DNA of 64,000 nucleotides from Triops longicaudatus (lineage: Eukaryota; Arthropoda; Branchiopoda; Notostraca; Triopsidae). The DNA is taken from positions 429,155-493,154 of the forward strand of contig JAGQDJ010000051.1 of NCBI GenBank assembly GCA_022885665.1, read 5' to 3'. Made by a program: the position numbers and the translations under genes. The notes below the pieces were generated by a model. That model had not been told where the DNA came from. It searched no databases and saw only the letters and a program-made list of their open reading frames with translations. This document shows, piece by piece, positions 1 through 11,600 of this stretch. Numbering within the stretch: the stretch's first letter is position 1; every line of letters begins with the position of its first letter.

Positions 1-92
1 CCCCCCCCCCGCGCGCCCCCCCCCCCCCGTGCCCCCCGCGCGCCCCCCCGCTGTTCATGTCGTTGTCATTTTTTGTTGGGGGGGGGGGGGCA
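1..92. repeat. C-tract followed by G-tract
   Basis: The first ~52 bases are almost only C, with a few GCGCG interruptions. A run of about 14 G follows near position 77-90. The two tracts are complementary and could pair or form i-motif/G-quadruplex structures. No gene is seen. Such tracts are also where assemblies break or err, and this one lies at the window edge. Confidence 0.8.
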
Positions 93-2227
93 AGATTAAA
101 GTAGAACGCAGCCAATTGAAAGAAATGTCGGGGCTTGCAACTTGTGATGAGTTGGAACACAACGAATCGCAAGACAGATCGCTGGAAGGAGAAAATGTAA
201 GAAAAAAGAAAATGAAGAAAGAAAGGTACAGAAAAGTTAATGGACATGTACGGGGGCGCTAGTAAGTAGAAGGATGACAGGAAGAGGCTCAAGGAGCTTA
301 AGACCGGCTAAAACGCGGGCTTTAGTGCGAGCAATCGATAAGTTGGCCGGTAGAAGGAGGGCCAATACTGCACAGTACAGTACTTGCACCACACACACCA
401 CAAGAGAAAACGACCAGCACGTGGAGAACATTATGTAGCCCTTGCTCCCTTGGTGCACGCAAAAGAAAATACTAACTGAGAGGGAAAAATATATTGGCCA
501 GTTGGCTATCAGGCAAGGAATGCCCTAATATTTTCTGGATCACAGACCCCTTTTTAAATACTACGGAAGCTATGGACTCCACTTTCAATGGGGTTTAGAA
601 GTTGACCACCTCTGGGAATCACAACTTGATAAAACGAAACACTCTTTGACGAAAGATTTCCAAAGCTTGAGAACACAAGGAACTTCGAGAGGTCTGAGGA
701 ACTTCTCTGCTTTTTAACGAGCAAAGTGAAAAGCTACGAACGGTATTTAGAACCTAGGACTTAAATAGGGTCCTAAGATTCCGAGGACGTATTACGGTCT
801 GTGAGGACCTATTAGGGCCTACAAAGCTCCCAGAATTGGGAATCAGATATTCTGAAGGCCCGCTTGGAATTCACTGTGTTTTCGTAAGGTCTACGGAGCA
901 AAAAAGGCAGCAATGGTGAAAACTGGTCTGTTTAAAGACCCTAGGACCCCAAACAGGTCCCAGGGAACGTAAGGGTCTGACTGGGTCCATGAAAGTTTCC
1001 TGATGTCATCAAACTAATCATCCTGAAAAAAAAAAGACGGAAGAATGGTAAGATTTTTCTACATTTCTCGAATCGTTGCCCAGTAATCAGTTGTTACACG
1101 AATTTCTTATGAACACTGCAAGTTCCTTTAGGGCTTTCTCCAAGGTTGGGTTCCTTATTGCGTCACCTGAGGCACTCGTCGTCAGACGTGCCAAACAGCG
1201 CACGTAAAGAAACCATGGAAATTGGGAAATGACTGTACTCTTGTGTACTCAAAGTTCATGGATACCATGAACCTTGACAGCGAACCTAGAATACATTACA
1301 ATGAATCCAGGGCTTTAGTAACGAATTGAAGCATAAGTACATTTCAGAACGTGGTGATTTGTTTTGCTGGCGCCTCCAGTGCTCCAACATCGGACCCTAC
1401 TTTGAACTAAGTGATGTAGCCTACGAAAGAACCGCAAAACAAACGAAAAACTGGGAGTCAAGGATCTAGGACACCAAAGAGTCCATGAACACCATTAAAA
1501 GAACATTTCTTTCTTTATGATTTCACTGAGCAATCCTGGGGGGAAGAGCGTTTTACCGAAATCTTCGGAGTGGATACGGAATTTCACTGTTGCGTTACAC
1601 TCAATTTGGCACCGTGTAGTTGCTCAAGCAAAATACGTAAACGTTCTTTGTTAGATTGTTGATTAAGGGTCACAGCAATCTAGATATTTAGGAGTGTTGA
1701 AGCTTAAACTAATTTAGTTCAAATGACGTAAGGAAATGAAGTCAATCAACAACAAAAATGCTATAGAAAAACCATGAGCTCTGTTTCAAATTTATACAAG
1801 GCTCCGGAAACATCAAGGAAACATCGCTTGCTTTATTCTCGTGATGTAGAATAGAATATGCAGAACGTAGTAAGTAAATTTGCCACCCCGGCGCTAATGC
1901 AAATGCAGAGCTTTAAGGGTGTATTTTATTGCGAACAAGGCTTTTCTCTTGGCAAGCTCAATATACGTTTTTATTCACAGTAAAATGAACCAAGAGGAAA
2001 AGTAGTTCATCCATCGTACCCATTAATATAGTAATTCTAATTTTCTTCCTTGTCAATGAGAATAAAAGATACGTGGTTTGTTATTAGAGATTGCATTACT
2101 AAAAGGAGAACTAAATTCGGTTTGAAATAACTAGCCTTTTTACTTGGTAACTAGCACCCAGTCAAAATTTCCTGGAAACTCATTACACATGAAGAAAAAG
2201 ATTCTACAAGCCACTCTGTTTACAATT

Positions 2228-2791
2228 AAGTGGCGGTGGGAGGGCTTTACGTTTTTTATCTTGTTCAACCCAGCTCCTGAGCCGGGTTTAATTTGAAGCG
2301 CTTTTTTGGTGATCTCCCTGCGCTCATCAAACAGTTGGCGACGAGAAAATGCTTGTTGGGCTGAGTGCTGACCAGGCCAAAACGCTTGTTGACGTCCACA
2401 AGTTACTTAGCTTTCCACAATAAAATACACCCTATGTCAACTCGGCATGGAACATTCTAGCACCGTAGCACGCGGTAACTTCCCATACTCGAGGTGTTGT
2501 GCTTAATTGGCTGTCGAATCCTCGTTGGAACTTTGTTGGGCAAGTCGATTTACTTGTCATTTTGAGGGCCCTATGCTACGCACGACCCATGTCTGTGTCA
2601 CTAGGACCTCCCGAAAAGCCAATTGAGAAGCCCTACGAATTGACTTTTGCTAGCTGCTTAGTGGGTTGGCTGTAGGTGGGTCCCGTAAGACGGGTTAACT
2701 ACCTCAACAAAAGCCTATATAGTTCAGTAACCGGGTAGATATTGCAATTTTGACTCCCTCCCGCCATCCTTCTTTTCACCCACCGCCACTT
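2228..2791. repeat. Candidate terminal inverted repeats, 13 bp
   Basis: The 13-mer aagtggcggtggg at 2228-2240 recurs as its exact reverse complement at 2779-2791, with ~540 bp between. Similarity continues only weakly outside the 13 bp. This could mark a small non-autonomous DNA transposon or be chance. No transposase frame lies between the arms and no target-site duplication is obvious. Confidence 0.25.
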
Positions 2792-5257
2792 GCATCTTTC
2801 AAGGATATAAAATATGATAAATGTCCGAGACACCGAAGGATATGGTTTTCGGTGTTTTCACCATCCGTAACACTCAACAAAGCCCACCTTTTATGGGTAA
2901 CTGTAGTAGTACGGGTAATGTGTCCATAGTTCCACAGTAGGTAAATTACCTAGCAAAGTACACAGCAAACATGCCAGAGTTTGGTAAAATTCGATTTACC
3001 TTTTAAATTCAGCCTAAACTAAACTCGGATGCATTTAAATTGAGTTTCGTCATGATTAACTAAAATCCATTAAATTCGTTCGATTTGAATTTAGTTGATC
3101 CATACTTTTTTCTGAAATCAATTACAGTTAAAAACGGAAGTTTTGGGTTGATTTTGTATTATTTTTTTTTAGATTTTTTAAAACTGTCGCTGAATTTAAC
3201 TTGTCAGTAGTGCAGACCATCGACAATGCCATTCTGTAACCAATGTATTCGACATCATAATTTTTTTCCCTGTCAGTTGACTTTGAAATTGTTCTAGATA
3301 AATCAAACGAAATTTCAAAAAGTTAATTAATTTAAAGCTAAAGTAATCTTTCCTCACGCAACCAGGTTTGACACATTTTTGAATCTTGTTAACCGTGTCA
3401 AACAATGGAATCTTAGGCAGATGCTTTATAATTACAAGAGTGTTGTGTAACAATAATTTGCAGATGCCAGTTGTATAATGCAAATAATAATTTTTTCCGC
3501 TTAATGTAAATCTATCATAATATAACAGTAACGTACCCAAACGTAGCTACGACGCATTTTTTTCTTTTTTTTATTGTAAGCAAGTCCAGAAAAATTCCAG
3601 TCAAACCACTCGATGGCGGGATATTTTCGCTTAATGAAGTAAGTGAAAGGCATATAGAATATATAAGAAATTAAGGCTTTGCTAGTTCCCTACCTATAGT
3701 TGCCATTTTTTTTTACATTTTTCACATTAACAAGTCAATTATCCAACGTAGGGTCGAAGCCCCATAGTGTCTGGATGCCAGGGCTTCCACTATAGCTCGT
3801 ACCCAGTTTTTGCGAATTACGCAACACCGCTATAAATAGATCACCAATAGGATGCAGAACCCCAAAAACCTGTTTGACAATGAAATCTGTGGGCCGATGC
3901 TCTCCACAAGGCACACCGCACTGAAGGAGAAGCCGAGTTCCCCGAATGCAGCATGTTTTACGACCAGGTTTCTCGTCGAGACAGCAGAAAAAGCCGAAGA
4001 GAGCAAGCAAATGGTGAAGGTATGTACACTGCCAAAACGTAAGGATCACCCCGATTCCTTTTCCCTGCTCACCCCTCTTCCCCTTCCTTTCCGGGAATAT
4101 GTTCGGCAATCGCTGCAACTGCTTCCCATATAATTCCTAGCGTTCGTCCATCTGTCAGTGAACATCAGGAGTCAGCAATTTCGCAGTTCGTAAGACGGCC
4201 AATTTAAGCAGAAGCACAGAGAGCAAAAGAGAGGGCCAAAGATTTTCCTTTCGCGTGAGACGTGGCCTACCCTCAGACAGCAGTCATCCATCGTCATTTA
4301 CGGTAAGAACTTCCAAACTAAAGTACGCAAAATATGAAACATAAAGAGTAAATGTTCTAAACTTTTCTGAGTCAGCACTTCCCCATAAAATATCGCTCAG
4401 TCTTTAGGGAAGATTCCATATTATTGTTCAGGATTCTCCCACCAGAATCGCCGCGGGTGAACGTCCCAGCGTAGCCCAGATTGTTTACATTTACACATGC
4501 TCAGTACCCGGTCTTTCATGAAGCATTTGTTGAGATTATGGGAAAGTAATCACTGAAAGTCTCAGTTGCTATGTACTGAGATGTGAAACGCAAACAGGGA
4601 AAGCAGAATTTAAAACAGTAAGCCAAAGCAGAACGAAAATCGCATTTCAGTTTTGCTTGCGGGTTAATCAAGAACTTGAACCAGATTTTCTGATACGTTT
4701 CATTTGAATAGCAGACGTAATAAAATGTTCCATTATTTCATGCTTTGAGGTCTCAAAACGTGCAAGTATCTGCTTCATTCAATCTAAGCTTAACAATTTC
4801 ACAGAAAACACTGCAAAGAAAAACTGCAGTTAGACTCAAAGTCACAAGAAGCAAAAAAAAAAAAAAAAAAGAAAACTACAGAGCGGCAGGTACAGAGAAA
4901 GTGCTGCACGTGAGAAAGTATTGGTGTAACCTCAGTAACCCTGGCACCATCAATGTCTAGGTGACAACAGTTTCTCACTTGTAGACCACGTGCAAACTTT
5001 GATAATATCCTGGCTTATGTTTGGAGCGTCACCCGTGGCGACCCTGTTGGAAGAGTCACTGAAAATAATGTGGAATCTCTCCTATTACACCGTTTTTTGG
5101 TAGATCTATTAATTCATATTAAGCAGTTTACCAAGTCCATCGTTCAGCTAGCCTTGTCTACTAATTATATTTGTTAACCAAATTCAGTGTATTTTCCAAA
5201 GAAAATTACAATTTTTAAAACGAATCTTGTATGGGGTGTAAGTTATAGAAATCTTCG

Positions 5258-5460
5258 TCAAGCGAGACGGGTGGCGCAAATACATCTTTAAACGATGCCA
5301 GTGCGTTAGACCACGGAAAATCCCATCGTTAAGTGAATTCAATCTTTTAGTTAAACAAGACGCCGTTAAACGAGTGAATGGAAACCATGGCTAAGCGAGT
5401 CCGGTTATCAAATGTTAACTCAATTAAAAGAGGCCTTTGTTAAGTGAGTTCAGTCTTACG
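5258..5460 (+). repeat. Degenerate repeated GTTAAGYGAGT words
   Basis: Variants of the word gttaagtgagttc occur about five times (near 5258, 5327, 5366, 5390 and 5440), all in the same orientation and separated by 24-70 bp. A related word (gttagacggaacc) lies just downstream. The pattern resembles the internally repetitive ends of pogo/Tigger-type DNA transposons as I remember them, so a decayed element is possible. No coding sequence accompanies it. Confidence 0.35.
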
Positions 5461-5657
5461 TACAGTGAGCTAGTTGTTAGACGGAACCAATGTACTGTGA
5501 AATCTTGTTGTAGCAAAATAAAATAAAACGCACTTTATAAAACTCATCCCATGCTTTTGAATATGACACTAAAAGTTCCACGGTGACTTCACAGGAAACC
5601 AAGAAAGCCAATACGCGATTCAAGACGATTGTAACAACCAGATCCAGTATTTTGGTC

Positions 5658-5695
5658 CGGAGTGGGGGTATCCCATATGGGATACCCCCACTCCG
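5658..5695. repeat. Perfect 38-bp palindrome
   Basis: Two 19-base arms are exact reverse complements with no spacer. The left arm starts cggagtgggg and the centre is cccatatggg. It can form a hairpin or cruciform. It lies in non-coding DNA about 11 kb from the nearest gene I can support. Confidence 0.97.
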
Positions 5696-8600
5696 AACTC
5701 CACTGCATTTAAGTAACCGCGTAAACCGGTAAATGAACCGCGAAAAATGAAAACGTTTTCTTCCTTTTCGTTGCAGCGTGGCACAGTTTTCGCGCTGTCA
5801 AATTCACGACACAAAAAATTGTCTCGTACTACATACAAAACTAGGAGAAGGAATCCCATACGGCCGCCATGTTTATTTGATTTCGCTGGCAGAACTTGCC
5901 TGTGACTTACACGTGGCGCCATCGTGTGGTAGCAAGTTGTTTATAACCTAGAAACTCTTTGTCATGCTTATTGTAAAGAAGAGATTGTTAATACAATGTA
6001 GTATTACGATAGTCATGTATAAGTTGTTAATTATATTGTAAGACCAACGAAGAAACGGCGATTATTAGCTCAATAACAAACTTTCACGGGTAGTGCACAA
6101 CTACGAGGATTTTCCAAGTTGTGCCAGACTTCGGGGTCTGCATGTCGTTGGCGTCGTAAACGGCTCTTGGAATGTCAGCTTTAACGGCTTGTAAATAGTC
6201 GTAGTTAGGGTGGAAGGATGACTTTTCTACGAAATGCGACAAATAAAACAAGTCACAATGAACAAAAACAGTCCCTGTAACCTTCACATAACTTTCCGTC
6301 TCCCTTAGCTAGAATTCGTAACAAACCGAAAACCCTAAAAAGAGCGTTCAAAAATTAACCATGAAAGTGTTCGTTAATGTCTGTTAGACCGCCCTTCAAA
6401 GCCAAAAGACCTACTTTTAGAAGCCCCAGGTAAGTTTAAGGAGAATGGACAAAGAATTAGTGTGAAAGAAAGGCAATTGCTGAGTAATCCTTTGAAATCA
6501 CCCGCTCATCAGGAGCATTATGAAAGCTTTACGTCTTAATCCCCTTTTTCTCCCTCCAGTTGATAATGAACGAGAGTTTTGTCTCAACTTTTGTCTTCCT
6601 TGGAAGGCCCTCCACGACTAAATTAAGGAGTATAAGGTGTGTATATCATTTAGGAGTCCTGAAACAGGGTCATAACTGGCAATTAAGGAAGGAAGAAGTT
6701 TTTAAGGCCACTTAGAATTGAGGGTGGGGGGCAAAAGGTTCTCCCTTCTATCGTTGCATAAAGCTTCATTGAGTGCGTTTCATTACTTCACACTTCACGC
6801 TCTAGCGAGCTAAAAGACCTTCCTTTTGGCAAAGAAAAACCCTCAAACTTTTAACCCCAAGCATCATTTCTGCATAAACACGCTTGGTGTGTCCTTTTCT
6901 CTCGCGCGTCTTCCTTCCATCCCTCTTCAAGGGGAAATTTTAGCTGTTGCGTTTCTTAAAACAGATGGATTATAACACTTTTGGGCTCAGAATTGCTCCG
7001 TAATAAACGTCTTACATGGAGAAGAATGGTGACTCACAGACTGTCGGTCAAGGAGCGTTCTGTCACGAAAGGTAAAATACCCTCTCGTTTACCCACAATG
7101 TCCTTTTACCCCTTTGTAGCTTACGCATGTCGAATTGTTATAAAATCTCGCTATAGCGAACTTTTAGTTGCTGTAAAGGAATTAAAAATTGTCCACAGTT
7201 ATGTCAGTGAGCTCAAAGAACATCTGTGTAACAAACTTAGGATATATCGAACAGTTTCCCTGTCACTAGGATGTTAGTTCTAGCGCGTAGGCCATTGCTA
7301 TATATTATTTGCAAGGTCATTGCTAAGGTCTTATACTCGGACTTGAATACGAGATTTTACTGACTTTTATAGGCATGACAACATAGCTCGGCAAACTGAC
7401 TGTTTTCTCGCAAAGCCTTCTCTTGCATATTGCAAGGTGGCAACCCTGGCGGTCAAGCTGGGGAAACACCAATTTGGGATAAGCCTAAATGCAAAAGATA
7501 AAATTTGCATAAGACATTACCTAAAATTGCACTGAAATAAGTTCTAAATTAAAATAATTAAGTTTTCATAAGTTCTTAGTTGGCTAGAGCAGTTATTTAA
7601 GTCAGAATTTATTTTTACAAGTAACGTTTGAATATTATGTTTTACTTCCCCAGCGTGTTTATATAGGCTGCAAAATTGTTTGTAACGCTAGTCGATCGTT
7701 TTTAACCATACAAAAATGGAAAAAGTCTCCATTTTACTATTGATTATTTTCCAGGCATACGTACAGTAAATTTTTGGCTAAGTTCAAGTTTTAAAGACGA
7801 CTGACGATGCATTTGTGATGTATAGTTGTATTCGGCTATATAAGATATGCTATTGTTGCTTCCAAATTTACTCATTTTACAAACTCTTACATTTATATTT
7901 TTATGTGTAATATTAATTGCTTTTATAGTTAAATATCATAGTTCTTTTACGTTCTGGGATGACTTTCAGAGGAAATACAGCATATCTGTATCACAACTTA
8001 CTTGCCTCGTGAACAAGGATTCACATGTTTAAAGTAACCTGGGGGCATTGAAAAAAACATGTTATTCATATTGTTTAAATTATCTTCTTACTAATACTAA
8101 TTCAAATATGGCTTTTAAAACCGTAAAAATATATTGACGAATTATTCCCACAACTATTATATTCTTATACGTTAGATGACGACATACTACCAGTATTTGA
8201 TTTTCATTATTTTACATGCTGTAACATTGTAGGGTGCAAAACAAGCCTTAATAATTCTCTGAGGATTGTAGACAGCTTTTGTTGTTCTTTTATTTAGTTA
8301 TTTTTGTTTGTTTCTTTTTGCCCCACGAATAATACATTACATTTCTTACACGATGTACCATGTCTGTCTTAAAAGTCCCGAAACAAGATTTGGAGCGTTT
8401 GTGCGGATTTTAATGTCACAACTTATTAGCCGTGTGCATGTGCAGGATTTTAGTGCCTTACTCTTGGCTGTCATAAATTAGAAGCGCAGGGGGGTGACAA
8501 ACCCGTTCAGGGATGAAATCTTTCAAGCACGGGGAGCAGTGATGACAGGATGGGCATAGTTAAACTTAAAGGTAAACAAAAGGCTCATCAAGACGTAATA

Positions 8601-11600
8601 ACGATCGTCATGGCATTTTAGCGACAGGAAACACAAAGAAAATGGGCTCGTAAAAGTAGTTCCAAAAACCCCAGACCCATTGAAGCAGATAATACTTCCA
8701 TCCGAAATCGCGTACTATTGAAAATAATAATAAAAATGGAATGATCTTGTTTCGTTTTGGTTTTCCCTCCCCGCGTATAAGGTAAAAAGAAAAGAGAAAG
8801 AAAACGGTATAACAAGTCCTAGGGCAATTGATGATGGGAAGGGTGCAATGGTTAGTTGCGTGTCTCGTCCGTTCCTTTTTATCCGTCTCTTTACTTATAG
8901 TAGCAAGAGGCAGCAGCAGGTTCAACCAGGTTCCAGCAATGCATGGCGAATCGCAAATACGACGCCCTGGCAGTAATTCGGACCCAATGTCGCACTAAAC
9001 CCATCGGGCCAGGATTTACGACAACGGCACGGTATCCCTCTCTTTTTTTCCCGCCAAAGAGAGGAAGAAACCCCATCCCCACCCTAACATGTATATATAC
9101 CAAAGAGATGACGGCAGATGACCTGGCTTTAAATGACCTGGCAAATATTTCAGAGTCTATACGGAAACTGAAATGGGACAATACGCAACAAGATTTTACC
9201 CTTACCACCCTCCTCTTTCACGCCATTAAGAACAAAACCCTCTCCCCCCACTTTTACCCCCATCGCGGGTCTTTTTCCGGGCTAAAAACTATCACATTGC
9301 AATTCTCCATGACATGAGACTGGTAGTGCGCCGGGGAAAAGAAGAATAAGCCATAAAACGGGGCTGCAAAATGCACGGAAGCTTCAGGGTTTGTGAATAA
9401 AATTGTAAGTTGAAAAGAGGATTAAAGAGAGAAGGCTTTAAAAAATTGTTTTAAAAAATTTCGTGAATTGTTTCGCGGCTAGAAACAGTACTGTTTTTGA
9501 AGGCTGCTGTAATAAGTAATTTATTGAAATTGCGTCCAGAAGTTAATAAATTTTCACGAGATTTAAATTAATTTTTGGGGATTCGTGGTGCGAAGTTGGA
9601 GTGTTTTTGTAGAATGTTTCTGGAGAGAACGTTTGAAAATGTGTCTAAGTTAAAAAAAAAATTTAATTTACATTAACTCGAGAAAGGGCGTGGAGGAATT
9701 ATGTAGCGCCATCTATGTGTGACTTTCATTTCAACTAAATGTTAGGCGAGACCACGTGACTTTGGTTTGCATTGAGACTTAGCTTTGAACCATAAAGAAG
9801 ATCTCTGTCATATTCAGAAGATTATCTAATACTTTACCAAGATTTTCGCGTGTTTCTTGATATGTCGAGATTGCTCTTGGCTGCAAAGATCCAGAATAAC
9901 TGTGTAAAAAAAAATGATTGGAAAAATGAATTGATTTTACAGAATCATTTAAAGAATACACGAAAAACACTACAAACATCGTTTTGTATTACTTTTGAAA
10001 CAGTGACTGTGCATTTCTCATAGCTGTGTGGATTAGATTGTTAACTCTGTTAATTTTCTCGTCGACTCTCCTTAATTAAGCAGAATTTTTATATTACAAG
10101 AAATCAAGCCGCATCGTATTTCTATTGTTATTCAGGGAATAGGTTAAGACTTTATCTGCGGTCTTACGCTGCAGATATTAATCTAATTGCACCAGAAAAG
10201 GAAGAGGGCGTGGAGGGAGACGTTCACTAACACGTATACTTTAATACCGGAATATAGGTTTTAGAGTACCAACAGGGAATACGATTTTCCAAAGCATATC
10301 ATTAAAAGCTCTAGTTTTATGTTGGTAGATGCGGCTAATTTGGACTAAAACTACCAACAACGCATTGCTGCTGCACCGTGATACAGTACTTTTACTAGCA
10401 AGGGTAATGCACCTTTATGGTACTTGAATTATTCAGGATCTGTTCTGGAGATCCCAATATGTTTTCGAGTCAGGTACTGCACAGTGAAGTACGTGACTTT
10501 TAACTCCTTTCCTTGAAGAAGAGCTTAGCCAATCTTCAAATTACCCGTTGAACTTTTTCTTTAGGAAAATACTATTTTTCTATGCAGAGGAGATGTGGTT
10601 CAGTTGCAACACTTGAAAGTTTCTCCTTTTCCACCATGTGCACAAATTTAACTATTACTGGACATTACACTTAATATTGTAAATAAAAATGTTTATGAGA
10701 TACACAATCTCGGAGAAGGAAAAAATAAGAGCAAATCGTAAGCTAGATTAACTACATCTGATATACGCCTAGTCAGTTTTGGATCCGATGTAACATAGGA
10801 TTTAACCGTATTTTCCTTTCAGGGAAACTACCTCGAAGAGTGTTCATTGGCAGAGCTAAATGTTTTACGCTGTTCCTACTAGCTTAGAAACCAATCATTA
10901 TTGAACACTTTCCAGCGCTATTTCTGGGGAAAAAAATAAAATATGGCTTTATGCTTCCTTCGAGAAATTACGTTAGCTTAAAGAACCAGGCGCTGATTTT
11001 TAATTATTAAGCTGCCCAAAGTTGTTATGACATGTGGCGTTGCTTTGGACGCTTATACAATTTCTTACAAGTTAATTTCTCAGTTGTGCACTTGGCGTTT
11101 TGCTGCCTCACATAAAGTTGCTCAGCATTTCATTAGATTTCTAGACTATACCTCTTAGTACTTAGCATATTGTTAATTATAGTATTTATAATTTAATAAG
11201 ATTCTGATTCGTAAACTAAGCGTGACAGTGAAAAAATAGAACCTTTATCACACGGAATACACCGACGTCAGATTTATGTTATTTCCTCACGCAATGTTCT
11301 GTCTTTTTCTGTAATTCTTTTCACAGCTGTTTCTATGTTCTTATTACGCCTTTTTTGATTTGCGTCGTTTTCGGTACCGGAAATTTGCAGTTTGTAAACT
11401 TCATTACAATCGACCAGAATACCTAATTCATAACAAGTTTAGGAACGCCCTCTTGGGACGGTAAATATAACTTCATATTTCTACGTCTCCTTAGCTTTAA
11501 ATTTCTATGCACATTATAACGAATTCTACAGCAATAATTTTAGAGAAATTTGCAAAAATCCAAATCTCCCATATTTGACGAAAAGAACATTATTTCTTAT

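Larger units (their letters stand above)
93..5657. other. Intergenic, no supported gene
   Basis: Only short, low-quality reading frames occur here. A plus-strand frame from 3852 runs to a GTATGT donor-like site near 4020, and an overlapping minus-strand frame covers 3735-4118. Neither resembles a family I know. Several stretches (about 720-1000) repeat GGACC/GGTCC-type words in a degenerate way, suggesting old repeat DNA. Confidence 0.6.

Noticed and set aside
3735..4133. Overlapping frames on both strands, the plus one ending near a GTATGT site
   Set aside because: Neither strand shows a known family, and frames open on both strands indicate base composition rather than coding.
8943..9317. 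124-residue plus-strand frame
   Set aside because: Low-complexity, no family resemblance, and an equally long frame on the other strand.
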